Shown: positions 34,087-43,152, counted from the stretch's first letter. The stretch is 64,000 bases of DNA from UBA5543 sp964464965 (GCA_964464965.1 CAYXHM010000004.1:1-64000); one strand, 5' to 3'. Translations and numbers: made by a program. The notes: a model not told the origin generated them from the sequence alone.

Positions 34087-34826
34087 TTGTTAGCTACATA
34101 ATATTCAGTCATCAATTTGTGTACCCTTTCCTTTAATGCAGGCAGGTCATCCATAGACATGCCTTTTGTTGGTATAGGTTGTAAAAAATCAAACCTGATA
34201 ACCATAGGCCTTGCCCACATTTTCCTGTCGTGGGGCAATATTTTACCTGTGTTAAAGATAATACCCGGCATTATTGGTTTCTGAGCCTTTATGGCTGTTA
34301 TAAAGGCGCCATCATAGAAACGTTGCAATGGCTGATTTGTTTTATTGCGGGTGCCTTCAGGATAAAGACATAGGTGCAGGCCCATATCCAGCATACGCTG
34401 CATGTCTGTAAAACTTTTTCGCCTGCTTTCCTCGTTCTTGCGGTTAACCAATACAGAGCCGGCAGTATATATAACACCGAAAATGGGTATCCGCGACATC
34501 TCTATCTTAGCCAGTGTTTTGTTCGGGCCGGGTATCCATGGCGATGATACAGGTATGTCAACCAAAGAGTTGTGGTTGGTTACTACAACATAATTCTCAC
34601 CCCGCTTAAAATGTTCCTTGCCCTTTCTTACTACGGGGCAGCCTACTATAGGTAAAAAGAAGCCCATCCATATTCTGAATGCTTTATGGAGCGCTATGGA
34701 CCTACGGGGTTCCGGCTGGCGGGAGATGATCCATATAGGGATAAATACAATCAGCATGGTGATGATAAATAGTATCATGCCTGCAACAAAGTAGATATGC
34801 CCTGCTATTTTTCCTATTATCTTCAT
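34083..34826 (-). CDS. plsC: 1-acyl-glycerol-3-phosphate acyltransferase family protein
   Basis: 247 residues with an N-terminal membrane helix (about 11-33). The catalytic H-x4-D is at H85-D90 (VVTNHNSLVDIPV), with LYPEGTRNKTNQPLQRFYDGAF as the third acyltransferase block. It adds the second acyl chain in phospholipid synthesis or acylates a related lipid. The exact acceptor is not certain. Confidence 0.88.
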   Translation of the reverse strand: MKIIGKIAGHIYFVAGMILFIITMLIVFIPIWIISRQPEPRRSIALHKAFRIWMGFFLPIVGCPVVRKGKEHFKRGENYVVVTNHNSLVDIPVSSPWIPGPNKTLAKIEMSRIPIFGVIYTAGSVLVNRKNEESRRKSFTDMQRMLDMGLHLCLYPEGTRNKTNQPLQRFYDGAFITAIKAQKPIMPGIIFNTGKILPHDRKMWARPMVIRFDFLQPIPTKGMSMDDLPALKERVHKLMTEYYVANK

Positions 34827-34838
34827 GCAGGTGCGAAG

Positions 34839-35510
34839 TTACAGACTCCAATCTATTGGTTGTATATCGTTTTTCTGTAGCCAGGCATTTGCCTTGCTGA
34901 AATGCCTGCAGCCAAAAAATCCGTTATGTGCCGATAGTGGTGAAGGATGTGCTGCCGTAAGTACACAATGCTTTTTTGTGTCTATCAGTTCAGTTTTACT
35001 TTTTGCGAACCCGCCCCAAAGCAGGAATACCAGTTTGTCTTTTTTCTCAGAAAGGGTATGAATGACACTGTTGGTAAACTCATGCCAGCCAATTTTGCTG
35101 TGAGACATAGGTTTGTTCTCTTCTACCGTTAGCGATGCATTAAGTAGCAATACGCCTTGCTCTGCCCATTTTTCCAGGTTGCCATGGTTGGGTCGGGCAA
35201 AGCCGAGGTCCGCTTCTATTTCCTTAAATATATTGACCAATGATGGCGGGGCTGATATTCCTATTGGCACTGAGAAGCTCAGGCCATGTGCCTGCCCAGG
35301 ATTATGGTAAGGGTCCTGCCCCAGTATCACCACTTTTACCTTATTAAAAGGAGTGGTATTAAATGCGTTGAAAATAAGCTTGCCGGGAGGGTAGATAATC
35401 TTTCCTGCCTGCTTTTCAGTTTTTAGAAAATGTACAATATGCTGGAAATAAGCCTTGTCGAATTCAGGCTGTAACACTTCCTTCCAGCTTTGCGCTATCT
35501 CTACATTCAT
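34839..35510 (-). CDS. ung: Uracil-DNA glycosylase
   Basis: 223 residues from the ATG at 35510; a GTG three codons upstream is possible, but the ATG has an AAGGG at the right distance. The catalytic motif VVILGQDPYHNPGQAHGLSFSV places D66 as the base, and AAHPSPLSAHNGFFGCRHF forms the minor-groove loop. It removes uracil from DNA in base-excision repair. Confidence 0.96.
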   Translation of the reverse strand: MNVEIAQSWKEVLQPEFDKAYFQHIVHFLKTEKQAGKIIYPPGKLIFNAFNTTPFNKVKVVILGQDPYHNPGQAHGLSFSVPIGISAPPSLVNIFKEIEADLGFARPNHGNLEKWAEQGVLLLNASLTVEENKPMSHSKIGWHEFTNSVIHTLSEKKDKLVFLLWGGFAKSKTELIDTKKHCVLTAAHPSPLSAHNGFFGCRHFSKANAWLQKNDIQPIDWSL

Positions 35511-35531
35511 AACCGGCACCCTTGTAAATAC

Positions 35532-36002
35532 CTATTTTTGATACCTCTTCTGCGTTATGGAAAAGCTGCCACAAATCTGTTTTTTGCCTTTTACTTTTTG
35601 AGTAAGTACTACCAGGTACAAATCTGTTTTTTGAGGCATGAAAGAATAGACTACAAAATTGTTACGGCCATTATTATCAATTTTCTTTTCGCCTATTTTT
35701 TTATCAGAGCCGTCATATAGTTCAAAATAGATTTTACTGGCGCTACTATTGGCTACAAATACCAACTGGTATAGTTCCCTTGCTTCCAATTGCACGGCTA
35801 CAGGATATGGTTCCATACTTGTCATGCCTATCATAGCGTCTTTAAATACTTCCTGCCCCTGTTCTTTCAGGTCGTGCTTCAGTTGCTCGGCCTGCATGCG
35901 CACGTCTTTGTCCATGCAGCCTATCTTTGCCTGCTGGGCCGAAGCCTGGCTTGCTATTATAGAAAATGTAACGATATACAAAAGGAAAATGGTAGTACGC
36001 AT
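35532..36002 (-). CDS. Exported protein of unknown function
   Basis: 156 residues from the ATG at 36002, which begins a signal peptide (MRTTIFLLYIVTFSIIASQ ... ASAQQ). The mature part has a helical start (RMQAEQLKHDLKEQGQEVFKD) followed by a beta-rich portion with ELYDGSDKKIGEKK. I do not recognise the family. It lies between bestrophin and ung genes on the same strand. Confidence 0.7.
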   Translation of the reverse strand: MRTTIFLLYIVTFSIIASQASAQQAKIGCMDKDVRMQAEQLKHDLKEQGQEVFKDAMIGMTSMEPYPVAVQLEARELYQLVFVANSSASKIYFELYDGSDKKIGEKKIDNNGRNNFVVYSFMPQKTDLYLVVLTQKVKGKKQICGSFSITQKRYQK

Positions 36003-36081
36003 GGGCTGTTTATTCTTTGCTAAGTTAAAGATAATCAATTGGAATGATGAAGGATAATGTCAACTATAGGTTATATCCGTA

Positions 36082-36960
36082 TTATAAAATTTCACTAACA
36101 TGTTTGCGGATATTGGTAGCAAGTTTATCCATTGGCAGATCATTCAGGTCTTTGCCAAACGGGTCTTCTATTTCCTCTGCTACCAGTTCAAGGCTTGCCA
36201 GCACATAAAACACTATGGCTACAACAGGTACCACCAGGTACTGTAAGGTAAATACATAGCCAAATGGCAGCGTCATGATGTATATGAAAATGAATTTCTT
36301 GATAAAAGCGCTGTAGGAGTAGGGTATGGGCGTATTTTTAATACGCTCGCAGGCACCGCATATATCTGTAAATGAGTTCAGGTTTTCGTTAATAAATAAC
36401 AACTCCTCGCCTGATAAGCTGCCACTTCTGTGCAGTACTACCAGTTTTTTGGTCATGAGGGCGGCCAGCTGGTTGGGCGCGTGTTTTTCGGTGTCTATAC
36501 CTTTTAATTCCGGATGCTCCGCTTCATCCAGTGTATAACGGGTAGTTTCAGATTGCAGGTGTTCTTTTAATAAAACAGCATATGTTGGAATCGCGTCTCT
36601 GAAAAACATCCTGTTCTCAATATCCTTTTCAGGAAGTAACGAATTAAGTTTTATGGCGATGTTCCTGCTGTTGTTTACCAACTGTCCCCAAAGTTTCCTT
36701 CCCTCCCACCAGCGGTCGTATGCTGTATTGGTACGAAACACCAGCAGTAACGATAATGCAAAACCTAACAGGTTGTGCATCTGGTATATATTCTGAACAT
36801 ATGGCTTGGTGCTCAGGTTCATATAGTTCAGCTCTAAATATGCAATGATTACCGTGTACAACGCGATGATGAGTATCAGCACGGATAAACGGCGTAATGT
36901 ATCGGACTTGTGGAACTGAAACAGGATATCAAACCACATTTTGGGGTTGTAAATGCGCAT
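36082..36960 (-). CDS. Bestrophin-family anion channel
   Basis: 292 residues. Bestrophin/UPF0187 signatures are LLVFRTNTAYDRWWEGRKLWGQLVNNSRN in the middle and EDPFGKDLNDLPMDKLATNIRKHV at the end, with four membrane helices. Bacterial members form pentameric inner-membrane ion channels. It starts 28 bases from the FAH-family gene stop on the same strand. Confidence 0.9.
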   Translation of the reverse strand: MRIYNPKMWFDILFQFHKSDTLRRLSVLILIIALYTVIIAYLELNYMNLSTKPYVQNIYQMHNLLGFALSLLLVFRTNTAYDRWWEGRKLWGQLVNNSRNIAIKLNSLLPEKDIENRMFFRDAIPTYAVLLKEHLQSETTRYTLDEAEHPELKGIDTEKHAPNQLAALMTKKLVVLHRSGSLSGEELLFINENLNSFTDICGACERIKNTPIPYSYSAFIKKFIFIYIMTLPFGYVFTLQYLVVPVVAIVFYVLASLELVAEEIEDPFGKDLNDLPMDKLATNIRKHVSEIL

Positions 36961-36987
36961 AGTTGATGTTGTAATTATGAAACCGGT

Positions 36988-37599
36988 TTAACGGATATCC
37001 AGGTCAAAAAGTTTTTCTCCCTCAAGGTATCCGGTAAGTTTATCATACACATTTATAGGTCCTACACCTGCAGGGGTACCTGTAAATATCAGGTCGCCGA
37101 TATTCAGTGTAATGTACTGGGAAACAAATTCAATGATTTTATTTACATGGTATATCATATCCCTGGTGTTTCCTTTTTGAACGCATTCGCCGTTTTTATG
37201 CAGTTCAAATTGAATATTTTTTATATTCATTCTCTGTGTCAGGTCAATGAATTTTCCTACGACTGCTGAGCCGTCAAACGCTTTGGCAAGTTCCCATGGC
37301 AGCCCTTTCGATTTTAGTTCCTGTTGCAGGTCGCGTGCTGTAAAATCCAGGCCAACGGTTACAGCGTTATAGTATTTATTGGCAAATTTCTCCTGTATAT
37401 ATTTCCCGTTTTTGCATATTCTCACCACTACTTCACATTCGTACTGTATGTTATCAGAGAACTCGGGGTAGTAAAAAGGCTTTTCAGGCAGGAGCACGGC
37501 GCTTTTGGGTTTCATGAAAATCACCGGTTTGTCCGGCACTTCGTTGTTTAATTCTTTGGCGTGTTCTGCATAGTTTCGCCCGATACAAATTATCTTCAT
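36988..37599 (-). CDS. Fumarylacetoacetate hydrolase family enzyme (YcgM-like)
   Basis: 203 residues, a single-domain FAH fold: ICIGRNYAEHAKELNNEVP, PVIFMKPKSAVL, YECEVVVRI and DLIFTGTPAGVGP. The short form matches acylpyruvase/oxaloacetate-decarboxylase-type members rather than the 400-residue fumarylacetoacetase of tyrosine breakdown. A metal-dependent hydrolysis of a 2-oxo-acid derivative is likely. Confidence 0.87.
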   Translation of the reverse strand: MKIICIGRNYAEHAKELNNEVPDKPVIFMKPKSAVLLPEKPFYYPEFSDNIQYECEVVVRICKNGKYIQEKFANKYYNAVTVGLDFTARDLQQELKSKGLPWELAKAFDGSAVVGKFIDLTQRMNIKNIQFELHKNGECVQKGNTRDMIYHVNKIIEFVSQYITLNIGDLIFTGTPAGVGPINVYDKLTGYLEGEKLFDLDIR

Positions 37600-37624
37600 C
37601 TTTGTGCCTAATTATTAATTGGAT

Positions 37625-38062
37625 ATGAGTCGTGTAAAAATAAAATTTCCAACTGAAAAACCACTATTCAATGCTGTGGTGCCTGTAAGAATAGGTGATG
37701 TTAACTATGGGGGGCATGTGGGCAATGATGCGATCCTGTCAATTATACATGAAGGGCGTATGCAAATGCTTAGTGCTTTCGGACTGTCTGAGATGGATGC
37801 CGGTGGGGTAGGACTAATCATGGCGGATGTAGCAATTGCTTATAAAGGGGAGAGTTTTTATAAAGATACATTAGATGTTGCTATATATGCCAATGAGTTT
37901 ACAGGTACGTCTTTCGATTTGCTTTACCATATAACTACCAAGAGAAACGGCGAATTGATGCAGGTAGCACATGCTAAAACAGGTATGGTATGTTTTGACT
38001 ATAAAACCAGGAAAATTGCAGCTCTGCCGGATGGTTTAAAAAGCATTTTGGAAACTGTTTGA
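37625..38062 (+). CDS. Acyl-CoA thioesterase (4HBT hotdog)
   Basis: 145 residues from the ATG at 37625; the open frame could begin at a TTG two codons earlier. The 4-hydroxybenzoyl-CoA thioesterase pattern is VRIGDVNYGGHVGNDAILSIIHEGR followed by VDVAIYA-like strands and KTGMVCFD. It hydrolyses an acyl-CoA; the chain is unknown. It is divergent from the FAH-family gene. Confidence 0.85.
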   Translation: MSRVKIKFPTEKPLFNAVVPVRIGDVNYGGHVGNDAILSIIHEGRMQMLSAFGLSEMDAGGVGLIMADVAIAYKGESFYKDTLDVAIYANEFTGTSFDLLYHITTKRNGELMQVAHAKTGMVCFDYKTRKIAALPDGLKSILETV

Positions 38063-38087
38063 TTTTCAAGATTTTCATTTACCTTTG
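38058..38087 (+). promoter_or_regulatory. tRNA-Met promoter
   Basis: TTTG at 38058-38061, 18-base gap, TACCTTTG at 38080-38087, about 30 bases before the tRNA. It overlaps the last codons of the thioesterase gene. Confidence 0.7.
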
Positions 38088-38117
38088 CCGTCCTTAAAAA
38101 CAAGAAATTGTTTTCCC

Positions 38118-38191
38118 GGCGAGGTAGCTCAGTTGGTTAGAGCACAGGATTCATAACCCTGAGGTCGGGAGTTCAAATCTCCTCCTCGCTA
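38118..38191 (+). tRNA. tRNA-Met (CAT), elongator type
   Basis: A 74-base cloverleaf: acceptor GGCGAGG/CCTCGCT (G1-U72 wobble), D arm GCTC/GAGC, anticodon loop TTCATAA, T arm GGGAG-TTCAAAT-CTCCT. The anticodon stem is CAGGA/CCCTG, with an A-C apposition next to the loop and without the three G-C pairs of an initiator, so it is the elongator. CCA is not fully encoded. Confidence 0.95.
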
Positions 38192-38200
38192 CATAATTTA

Positions 38201-38224
38201 AGCCGCTCCAGGAGCGGCTTTTGT
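38201..38224 (+). terminator. Terminator after tRNA-Met
   Basis: AGCCGCTCC/GGAGCGGCT arms with a one-base centre, followed by TTTTGTTTT. Confidence 0.8.
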
Positions 38225-38287
38225 TTTGTATGTTTTTTTGATACTTAATTGGGGTTAGCTAACTGATTATCACGACATATTCACTCA

Positions 38288-38475
38288 TTACACAATTATG
38301 CCTGCGGCAATGGTTTCGTTGGTTGTTTCGTCAATCAGGATAATACTCCGGTGTATCTATTCTTACAGTATGCATCTGCAAACACCCGCGCACTGGTTTT
38401 AAGTTTTATCCTGGCTATACCGTTGGTGTTAATATCGGTTTTTGCTTGTTCCCTTTTTAACGTGCGAAATATAGT
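38288..38475 (-). pseudogene. cysN: Remnant of the C-terminal end of cysN (sulfate adenylyltransferase subunit 1)
   Basis: Reading the minus strand from about 38475 gives TLKREQAKTDI ... NGIARIKLKT ... VFADAYCKNRYTG, then after a one-base deletion at about 38347 the frame continues SIILIDETTNETIAAGI and stops at 38288-38290. This is the C-terminal barrel of CysN (compare the usual LKT ... NRxTGSxILIDExTNxTVAAGMI). An upstream stop at 38476-38478 and the lack of the GTPase domain show that about 60 codons remain. No other sulfate-assimilation gene is nearby. Confidence 0.75.
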
Positions 38476-38817
38476 TTAGGGGCAGAATATCCTCAGCAAG
38501 TATATACTGCAATCCACCCATCTCTGTCCTATTACTTATAGGGTATACCCCTAATGTTCTCCCTGCGCCAGGGTAAGGTATCCTGATGAAAGTCATTGCA
38601 TAGACTGACCTGAAGCATTGATCATGCTCTATACCAAATATAATTTTGTAAAAAGCATTTAATACAATTTAAAAACGATCAGTATGTCAAAAATCACTCT
38701 TTTTACATGGTCACCATTTAAAAATCGGCACAGCCATGTAAGATGCATCCATTATATCAAAACCGTATGAAAACTATTGTTACACATATTCCGTTGCTTA
38801 CCCTTTAAATTATTGGG
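38476..38817. other. Gene-poor stretch with a promoter and two tiny open frames
   Basis: No established gene. On the minus strand a 55-codon frame (38429-38596, starting MTFIRIPYPGAGRTLG and containing GGLQYILAEDILPLN) overlaps the cysN remnant in another frame and is not recognised. On the plus strand a 28-codon frame (38685-38771, starting MSKITLFTWSPF) follows a good promoter and ends 46 bases before the SDR start. It may be a leader peptide or another remnant. Confidence 0.4.
38618..38649 (+). promoter_or_regulatory. Promoter upstream of the SDR gene
   Basis: TTG (38618-38620), 21-base gap, TAATTTTG (38642-38649). The start codon of the SDR gene is about 170 bases downstream, so the transcript would have a long leader containing the 28-codon frame. 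Confidence 0.55.
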
Positions 38818-39576
38818 ATGAAAGCATTAATAACAGGGGCAGCAGGCGGAACGGGTGTTGCTTATGCGAAAGCATTGGCGGCAAAAGGATATGATTTGAT
38901 ACTATCAGATCAGAATATTGAAAAGCTAAATAATCTTGCGGACCACCTTAATGAATATTACGGAATATCAGTAGAGGTTGTCCAGGTAAATCTGGCCAGC
39001 AAAAATGATGTAGCAGAATTTGCTCAGCAGGTTGGTGCAAAAGAAATTGATATGCTGGTGCACACAGCAGGGTATAGTGAAAGTACTTTATTCTATGAAG
39101 AATCAATAGAAGACGCATTAAATATGATGAACGTCCACATTGGGGCATTAATAGAGTTAACTCATGCCGTATTGCCGGGTATGCTACAAAGAAGAAGCGG
39201 CGCAATTATAGCAATATCATCCTTGGGTGCTTTTCTACCTGCGCCGGGCAGTAGTATATATAGTGCTACAAAATCTTTTATTAACACTTTTATGGAGGCC
39301 TTATATATGGAAACGTCGGTTATGGGTATAATGGTCCAGAGTGTTTGTCCGGGACTAATAGATACTGGTTTTCATAGTAAAGAACACAAAACAATATTTA
39401 ATAAATTCAACTGGCTTAATATCTGGATGCAGGCTGATGATGTTGTATCGTTATCCCTTAAGAATCTACATGCTAACAAGGCTATTTATATCCCAGGTAC
39501 AAAAAATAAGATTTTGAGAATAATTATTGCGCTCCTTCCCAAACCACTATTATATAAGCTATTGATAAATAAATAG
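38818..39576 (+). CDS. Short-chain dehydrogenase/reductase
   Basis: 252 residues. Cofactor motif TGAAGGTGVAYAKALA (TGx3GxG type), HTAGYSES in place of NNAG, catalytic serine in ISSLGAFL and Y-x3-K in YSATKSF. It resembles the DltE/YqjQ-type SDRs with C-terminal membrane-touching helix (ILRIIIALLPKPLLYKLL). Substrate unknown. It is the only intact gene between the two Met tRNAs. Confidence 0.88.
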   Translation: MKALITGAAGGTGVAYAKALAAKGYDLILSDQNIEKLNNLADHLNEYYGISVEVVQVNLASKNDVAEFAQQVGAKEIDMLVHTAGYSESTLFYEESIEDALNMMNVHIGALIELTHAVLPGMLQRRSGAIIAISSLGAFLPAPGSSIYSATKSFINTFMEALYMETSVMGIMVQSVCPGLIDTGFHSKEHKTIFNKFNWLNIWMQADDVVSLSLKNLHANKAIYIPGTKNKILRIIIALLPKPLLYKLLINK

Positions 39577-39715
39577 CTTGGAACTGTTTGTTCAAAATAT
39601 GAAACATATGGATAAGTTACCCTATTCATCATCATTACATCGGTAGGCCTAATTTAAAGAGTCGAAAAGTTTATACGATAATACAGCCGGCCATAATATT
39701 GCATAGGATTTCAAT
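39577..39715. other. Intergenic, nothing recognised
   Basis: AT-rich spacer between the SDR gene and the terminator of the initiator tRNA. No open frame, repeat or RNA signal was seen. Confidence 0.5.
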
Positions 39716-39748
39716 AAAAAAGCCGTAATTAGTTTCCTAATTACGGCT
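39716..39748 (-). terminator. Terminator after tRNA-fMet
   Basis: Perfect 12-base arms AGCCGTAATTAG/CTAATTACGGCT with loop TTTC, followed on the minus strand by TTTTTT. A very strong intrinsic terminator directly behind the tRNA. Confidence 0.9.
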
Positions 39749-39753
39749 GGTTG

Positions 39754-39825
<72 letters not shown>

Positions 39826-39836
39826 CTGTGAGGGTG

Positions 39837-39868
39837 CAAAGATAATACAGTTGTTTACAATAAACAAA
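39837..39868 (-). promoter_or_regulatory. tRNA-fMet promoter
   Basis: On the minus strand TTTG-N20-TATCTTTG, an exact Bacteroidota consensus, 11 bases before the mature tRNA end. Confidence 0.85.
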
Positions 39869-39933
39869 CAATAGTTTCTTTATTTAACAATTTTCATGTT
39901 ATTGGTTATTATCGCATTACTTTTACACCGCTT

Positions 39934-40824
39934 ATGAATGATGAGTTTAAATCAGGTTTCGTTAATATTTTCGGAGCGCCTAATGCCGGCAAATCTACGC
40001 TGCTCAATGCGTTGCTGGGGGAACAGTTAGTTATTACGTCGCCCAAGGTGCAGACAACCAGGCACAGGATAGTAGGTATCCTGAATGATGAAAAATACCA
40101 GATTGTTTTTTCTGACACACCCGGTATTATCATTGAACCTAAATACAAATTACATCAAAAAATGATGTTACAGCTTAAGTCTGCGCTGGAAGATGCAGAC
40201 GTTGCTGTATTAATGCACGACATAACAGAGCCAATTGAAAATTTTGAAGCAATAGTCAGTACACTTCACCTGAAGGTGCCTGTATTATTATTGCTGAATA
40301 AAACCGACCTGGTAAAATCAGCGGAAGAAATAAAGAAGCGTGTTGCCATTTTCGCTGAGAAATATCCTTCCTGGAAAATTATACCGGTATCAGCTAAAAC
40401 AAAAAAAGGCATCCCTGATGTGGTACCGTTTATATTGCAGCATTTGCCTGAAGGTTTCCCTTTCTACCCCGATGACAGCATGTCTGACAGGCCGGTCAGG
40501 TTTTTTGTGAGCGAACTGATACGCCAGCAGATATATGAGTTGTTCCACGAAGAAATACCCTACCATACGGCTGTAATTATAGATGCCTACGAGGAGAAAG
40601 CGACGCTCACCGTTATTAAAGCTACGATCATTGTAAGCCGCGAAACGCAGAAAGTGATAGTGATTGGTAAGAAAGGTGCCAATATAAAACAGCTGGGTAT
40701 AAACGCACGCAAAAACATAGAAGAGTTTGTACAGGGGAAAGTTCACCTGGAATTATTTGTAAAAGTGCGACCCAAATGGAGGGATAACGAAAACTACCTG
40801 AAAGAGTATGGCTATAATTCCTGA
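39934..40824 (+). CDS. era: GTPase Era
   Basis: 296 residues. G1 GAPNAGKS (14-21, alanine where valine is common), G3 DTPG (61-64), G4 NKTD, and a C-terminal KH domain with VIGKKGANIKQLGINARKNIEEF. Era binds 16S rRNA and assists 30S assembly. Its last 17 bases overlap the start of the next gene. Confidence 0.96.
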   Translation: MNDEFKSGFVNIFGAPNAGKSTLLNALLGEQLVITSPKVQTTRHRIVGILNDEKYQIVFSDTPGIIIEPKYKLHQKMMLQLKSALEDADVAVLMHDITEPIENFEAIVSTLHLKVPVLLLLNKTDLVKSAEEIKKRVAIFAEKYPSWKIIPVSAKTKKGIPDVVPFILQHLPEGFPFYPDDSMSDRPVRFFVSELIRQQIYELFHEEIPYHTAVIIDAYEEKATLTVIKATIIVSRETQKVIVIGKKGANIKQLGINARKNIEEFVQGKVHLELFVKVRPKWRDNENYLKEYGYNS

Positions 40825-41713
40825 CGGTCAGCCATATATACAAACAATTCATCCCGGTTGGTATGGCCATAAAGTAGCAGAATTATCTATGCTTCGCCTG
40901 GATACTGTGCACCATGATATATCAGGCAATAAATGGTACAAGCTTAAATGTAATGTTGAGCATTGCATTAACAATAATGTCAATCGCATATTAACCTTTG
41001 GCGGTGCTTACTCCAATCATCTGGCGGCTACAGCAGCTATGGCCAGGTTGGCAGGGTTACGATCAGTTGGCGTGGTCAGGGGGATGTTTTCAGAACATCA
41101 GTTAACACCCACTTTGCAATTTTGCAGGGACAATGGAATGGCCCTGCATTATATTTCTTATGAAGATTACGGAAGAAAGAGTGATGAAGATATGCTGCGG
41201 AATCTTGACCAATTATATCCCGATACTTTTATCATTCCCGAAGGGGGCGCGAATGATTATGGGCGTTTGGGTGCCGGGGAGATTTCTGCCTGCATACCGA
41301 ACCATTATACCCATGTTGCGGTTTCAGTTGGTACAGGTACCACATTGGTGGGCCTGGTTAATAATTTAAGTTCATCTCAAAATGTAACAGGCTTTGCGCC
41401 TATGAAGGGTGGAGCATATCTCAACGAAGAGGTACGCCAATATATCCATGAAGAAAAACAGGGTAAGTACAGAATTTATGACGACTGGCATTTTGGAGGC
41501 TTTGGTAAATATAATGATGCGTTGATATTATTTATGAACGATTTCTATAAACAGAACAACATACCGCTGGATGTTGTATATACTGCTAAAATGATGTCCG
41601 GCATAAAAGAACAGGTAAAGGCGGGTGTATTTGATGCTGCGGCCAGGGTATTATGTATACATACCGGTGGACTGCAGGGCAATACATCACTTGCGGGCAG
41701 GCTGATTTACTAA
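40808..41713 (+). CDS. PLP-dependent D-cysteine desulfhydrase / ACC deaminase family protein
   Basis: 301 residues. DISGNKWYKLKCNVEHC places the PLP lysine at K42, with TFGGAYSNHLAATAAMA, IIPEGGANDYGRLGA and the phosphate-binding SVGTGTTLVGL. Family members cleave D-cysteine or aminocyclopropane carboxylate; which one applies cannot be decided here. The ATG at 40808 lies inside era, and the conserved N terminus requires it, so translation is probably coupled. Confidence 0.88.
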   Translation: MAIIPDGQPYIQTIHPGWYGHKVAELSMLRLDTVHHDISGNKWYKLKCNVEHCINNNVNRILTFGGAYSNHLAATAAMARLAGLRSVGVVRGMFSEHQLTPTLQFCRDNGMALHYISYEDYGRKSDEDMLRNLDQLYPDTFIIPEGGANDYGRLGAGEISACIPNHYTHVAVSVGTGTTLVGLVNNLSSSQNVTGFAPMKGGAYLNEEVRQYIHEEKQGKYRIYDDWHFGGFGKYNDALILFMNDFYKQNNIPLDVVYTAKMMSGIKEQVKAGVFDAAARVLCIHTGGLQGNTSLAGRLIY

Positions 41714-41757
41714 CCCGGGTATAAATCTTTATATTGTAGCCTCTTTACAATTATTAC

Positions 41758-43152
41758 ATGGCAGAAATAACAACTGGTAAGAAGAAAAACAGGCTGACAT
41801 TATACATCATAATAGCACTGATCTTAGGTATAACTGCTGGTTTCTTTATGAATGGCAGCTATGTGCAGGTAGAGAACAGGCAGATAGCTGCCAGTGAAGC
41901 TGCTATTAAGGTTTTAGAGCAAAAACTTACAGTTGTAACCGATACTAATAGTACGGCATACACACAGATGCTTGCGGAAAAGACGTTAGAATCTAAAATT
42001 AAAAATGCAGCCTATACGCAACGTGACAAGAAGCTGGAACCATTTTCCCTGATAGCTGATATCTTTTTAAGGCTGATAAAAATGATTGTAGCGCCCCTGG
42101 TTTTTACAACGTTAGTAGTGGGCGTTGCGCGCCTTGGGGATATACAGTCTGTAGGCAGGATAGGTGGTAAAACCCTTTTGTGGTTTTTCAGTGCTTCTTT
42201 CCTTAGTTTATTTTTAGGAGCGATGTTAGTCAATTTTTTTGAGCCCGGTACCGCCATGAACCTTTCATTACCCGGAAATGATATCGATACCGGCATTCAG
42301 AAAACAGCCCTGACACTAAGGGATTTCCTGTACCATGTGTTTCCTACAAGTGTGTTTGAATCAATGGCTAAAAATGAAATACTGCAGATAGTTGTATTCG
42401 CATTGTTTTTTGGCGTAGGCACAGCTGCTATTGGGGAGAAGGGTGAGGTGGTTATTAAAGCCATGGATGCCATGGCACATGTTATCTTAAAAGTGACCGG
42501 GTATGTTATGCAACTGGCTCCGTTAGCTGTTTTTGGCGCTATGGCAGCAATTATAGCCAAACAAGGGTTGGGAATACTCAGCACTTACTCCATATTTATA
42601 GGGGAATTTTATCTTGGGCTTGCCATCCTATGGGTGTTTTTATTATTAGCAGGCTCGCTATTTATTAAGCAAAGAATATTTACCCTTATACGGCGTATAA
42701 AAGAGCCTATACTTCTTGCTTTCAGTACCAGCAGCAGCGAGGCTGCATTTCCCAAAACGATGATGGAATTGGAACGTTTTGGCTGTGAGAACAGGATTGT
42801 GAGTTTTGTTTTGCCACTTGGGTATTCATTTAACCTCGATGGATCTATGATGTATATGACGTTTGCATCCCTCTTTATAGCACAGGCTTATGGTATTCAC
42901 CTGGACTTTGCAACACAAATGAGTATGTTATTGGTACTAATGCTTACTAGTAAAGGTATAGCCGGTGTGCCAAGGGCGTCACTGGTTGTTATTGCAGGTA
43001 CACTCGCTACGTTTGACATTCCGGAGGCAGGGCTGGCATTATTGATAGGTATAGACCCTTTACTGGATATGGGCCGGAGTGCTACCAATGTTGTGGGTAA
43101 TAGTGTTGCTACAGTAGTAGTAAGCAAATGGGAAAAGGCATTGCATCATTAA
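41758..43152 (+). CDS. Dicarboxylate/amino acid:cation symporter (DAACS family)
   Basis: 464 residues with about eight membrane helices and two re-entrant loops. LAFSTSSSEAAFPKTM is the serine-rich HP1 loop, LGYSFNLDGSMMYMT the cation-binding helix, SKGIAGVPRASLVV the HP2 loop and DMGRSATNVVGNSVATVVVSKWE the C-terminal signature. A roughly 60-residue extramembrane stretch with charged residues separates helix 1 from helix 2, longer than in GltP. It takes up glutamate, aspartate or a C4-dicarboxylate. Confidence 0.93.
   Translation: MAEITTGKKKNRLTLYIIIALILGITAGFFMNGSYVQVENRQIAASEAAIKVLEQKLTVVTDTNSTAYTQMLAEKTLESKIKNAAYTQRDKKLEPFSLIADIFLRLIKMIVAPLVFTTLVVGVARLGDIQSVGRIGGKTLLWFFSASFLSLFLGAMLVNFFEPGTAMNLSLPGNDIDTGIQKTALTLRDFLYHVFPTSVFESMAKNEILQIVVFALFFGVGTAAIGEKGEVVIKAMDAMAHVILKVTGYVMQLAPLAVFGAMAAIIAKQGLGILSTYSIFIGEFYLGLAILWVFLLLAGSLFIKQRIFTLIRRIKEPILLAFSTSSSEAAFPKTMMELERFGCENRIVSFVLPLGYSFNLDGSMMYMTFASLFIAQAYGIHLDFATQMSMLLVLMLTSKGIAGVPRASLVVIAGTLATFDIPEAGLALLIGIDPLLDMGRSATNVVGNSVATVVVSKWEKALHH

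Noticed and set aside
36988..37599. Assignment as the fumarylacetoacetase that completes the tyrosine pathway
   Set aside because: The protein is only 203 residues and single-domain, matching YcgM-type enzymes, and it lies 20 kb from hppD-hmgA.
38340..38352. Programmed frameshift in cysN
   Set aside because: The upstream part of the gene is missing and another stop interrupts the frame, so decay explains it better than recoding.
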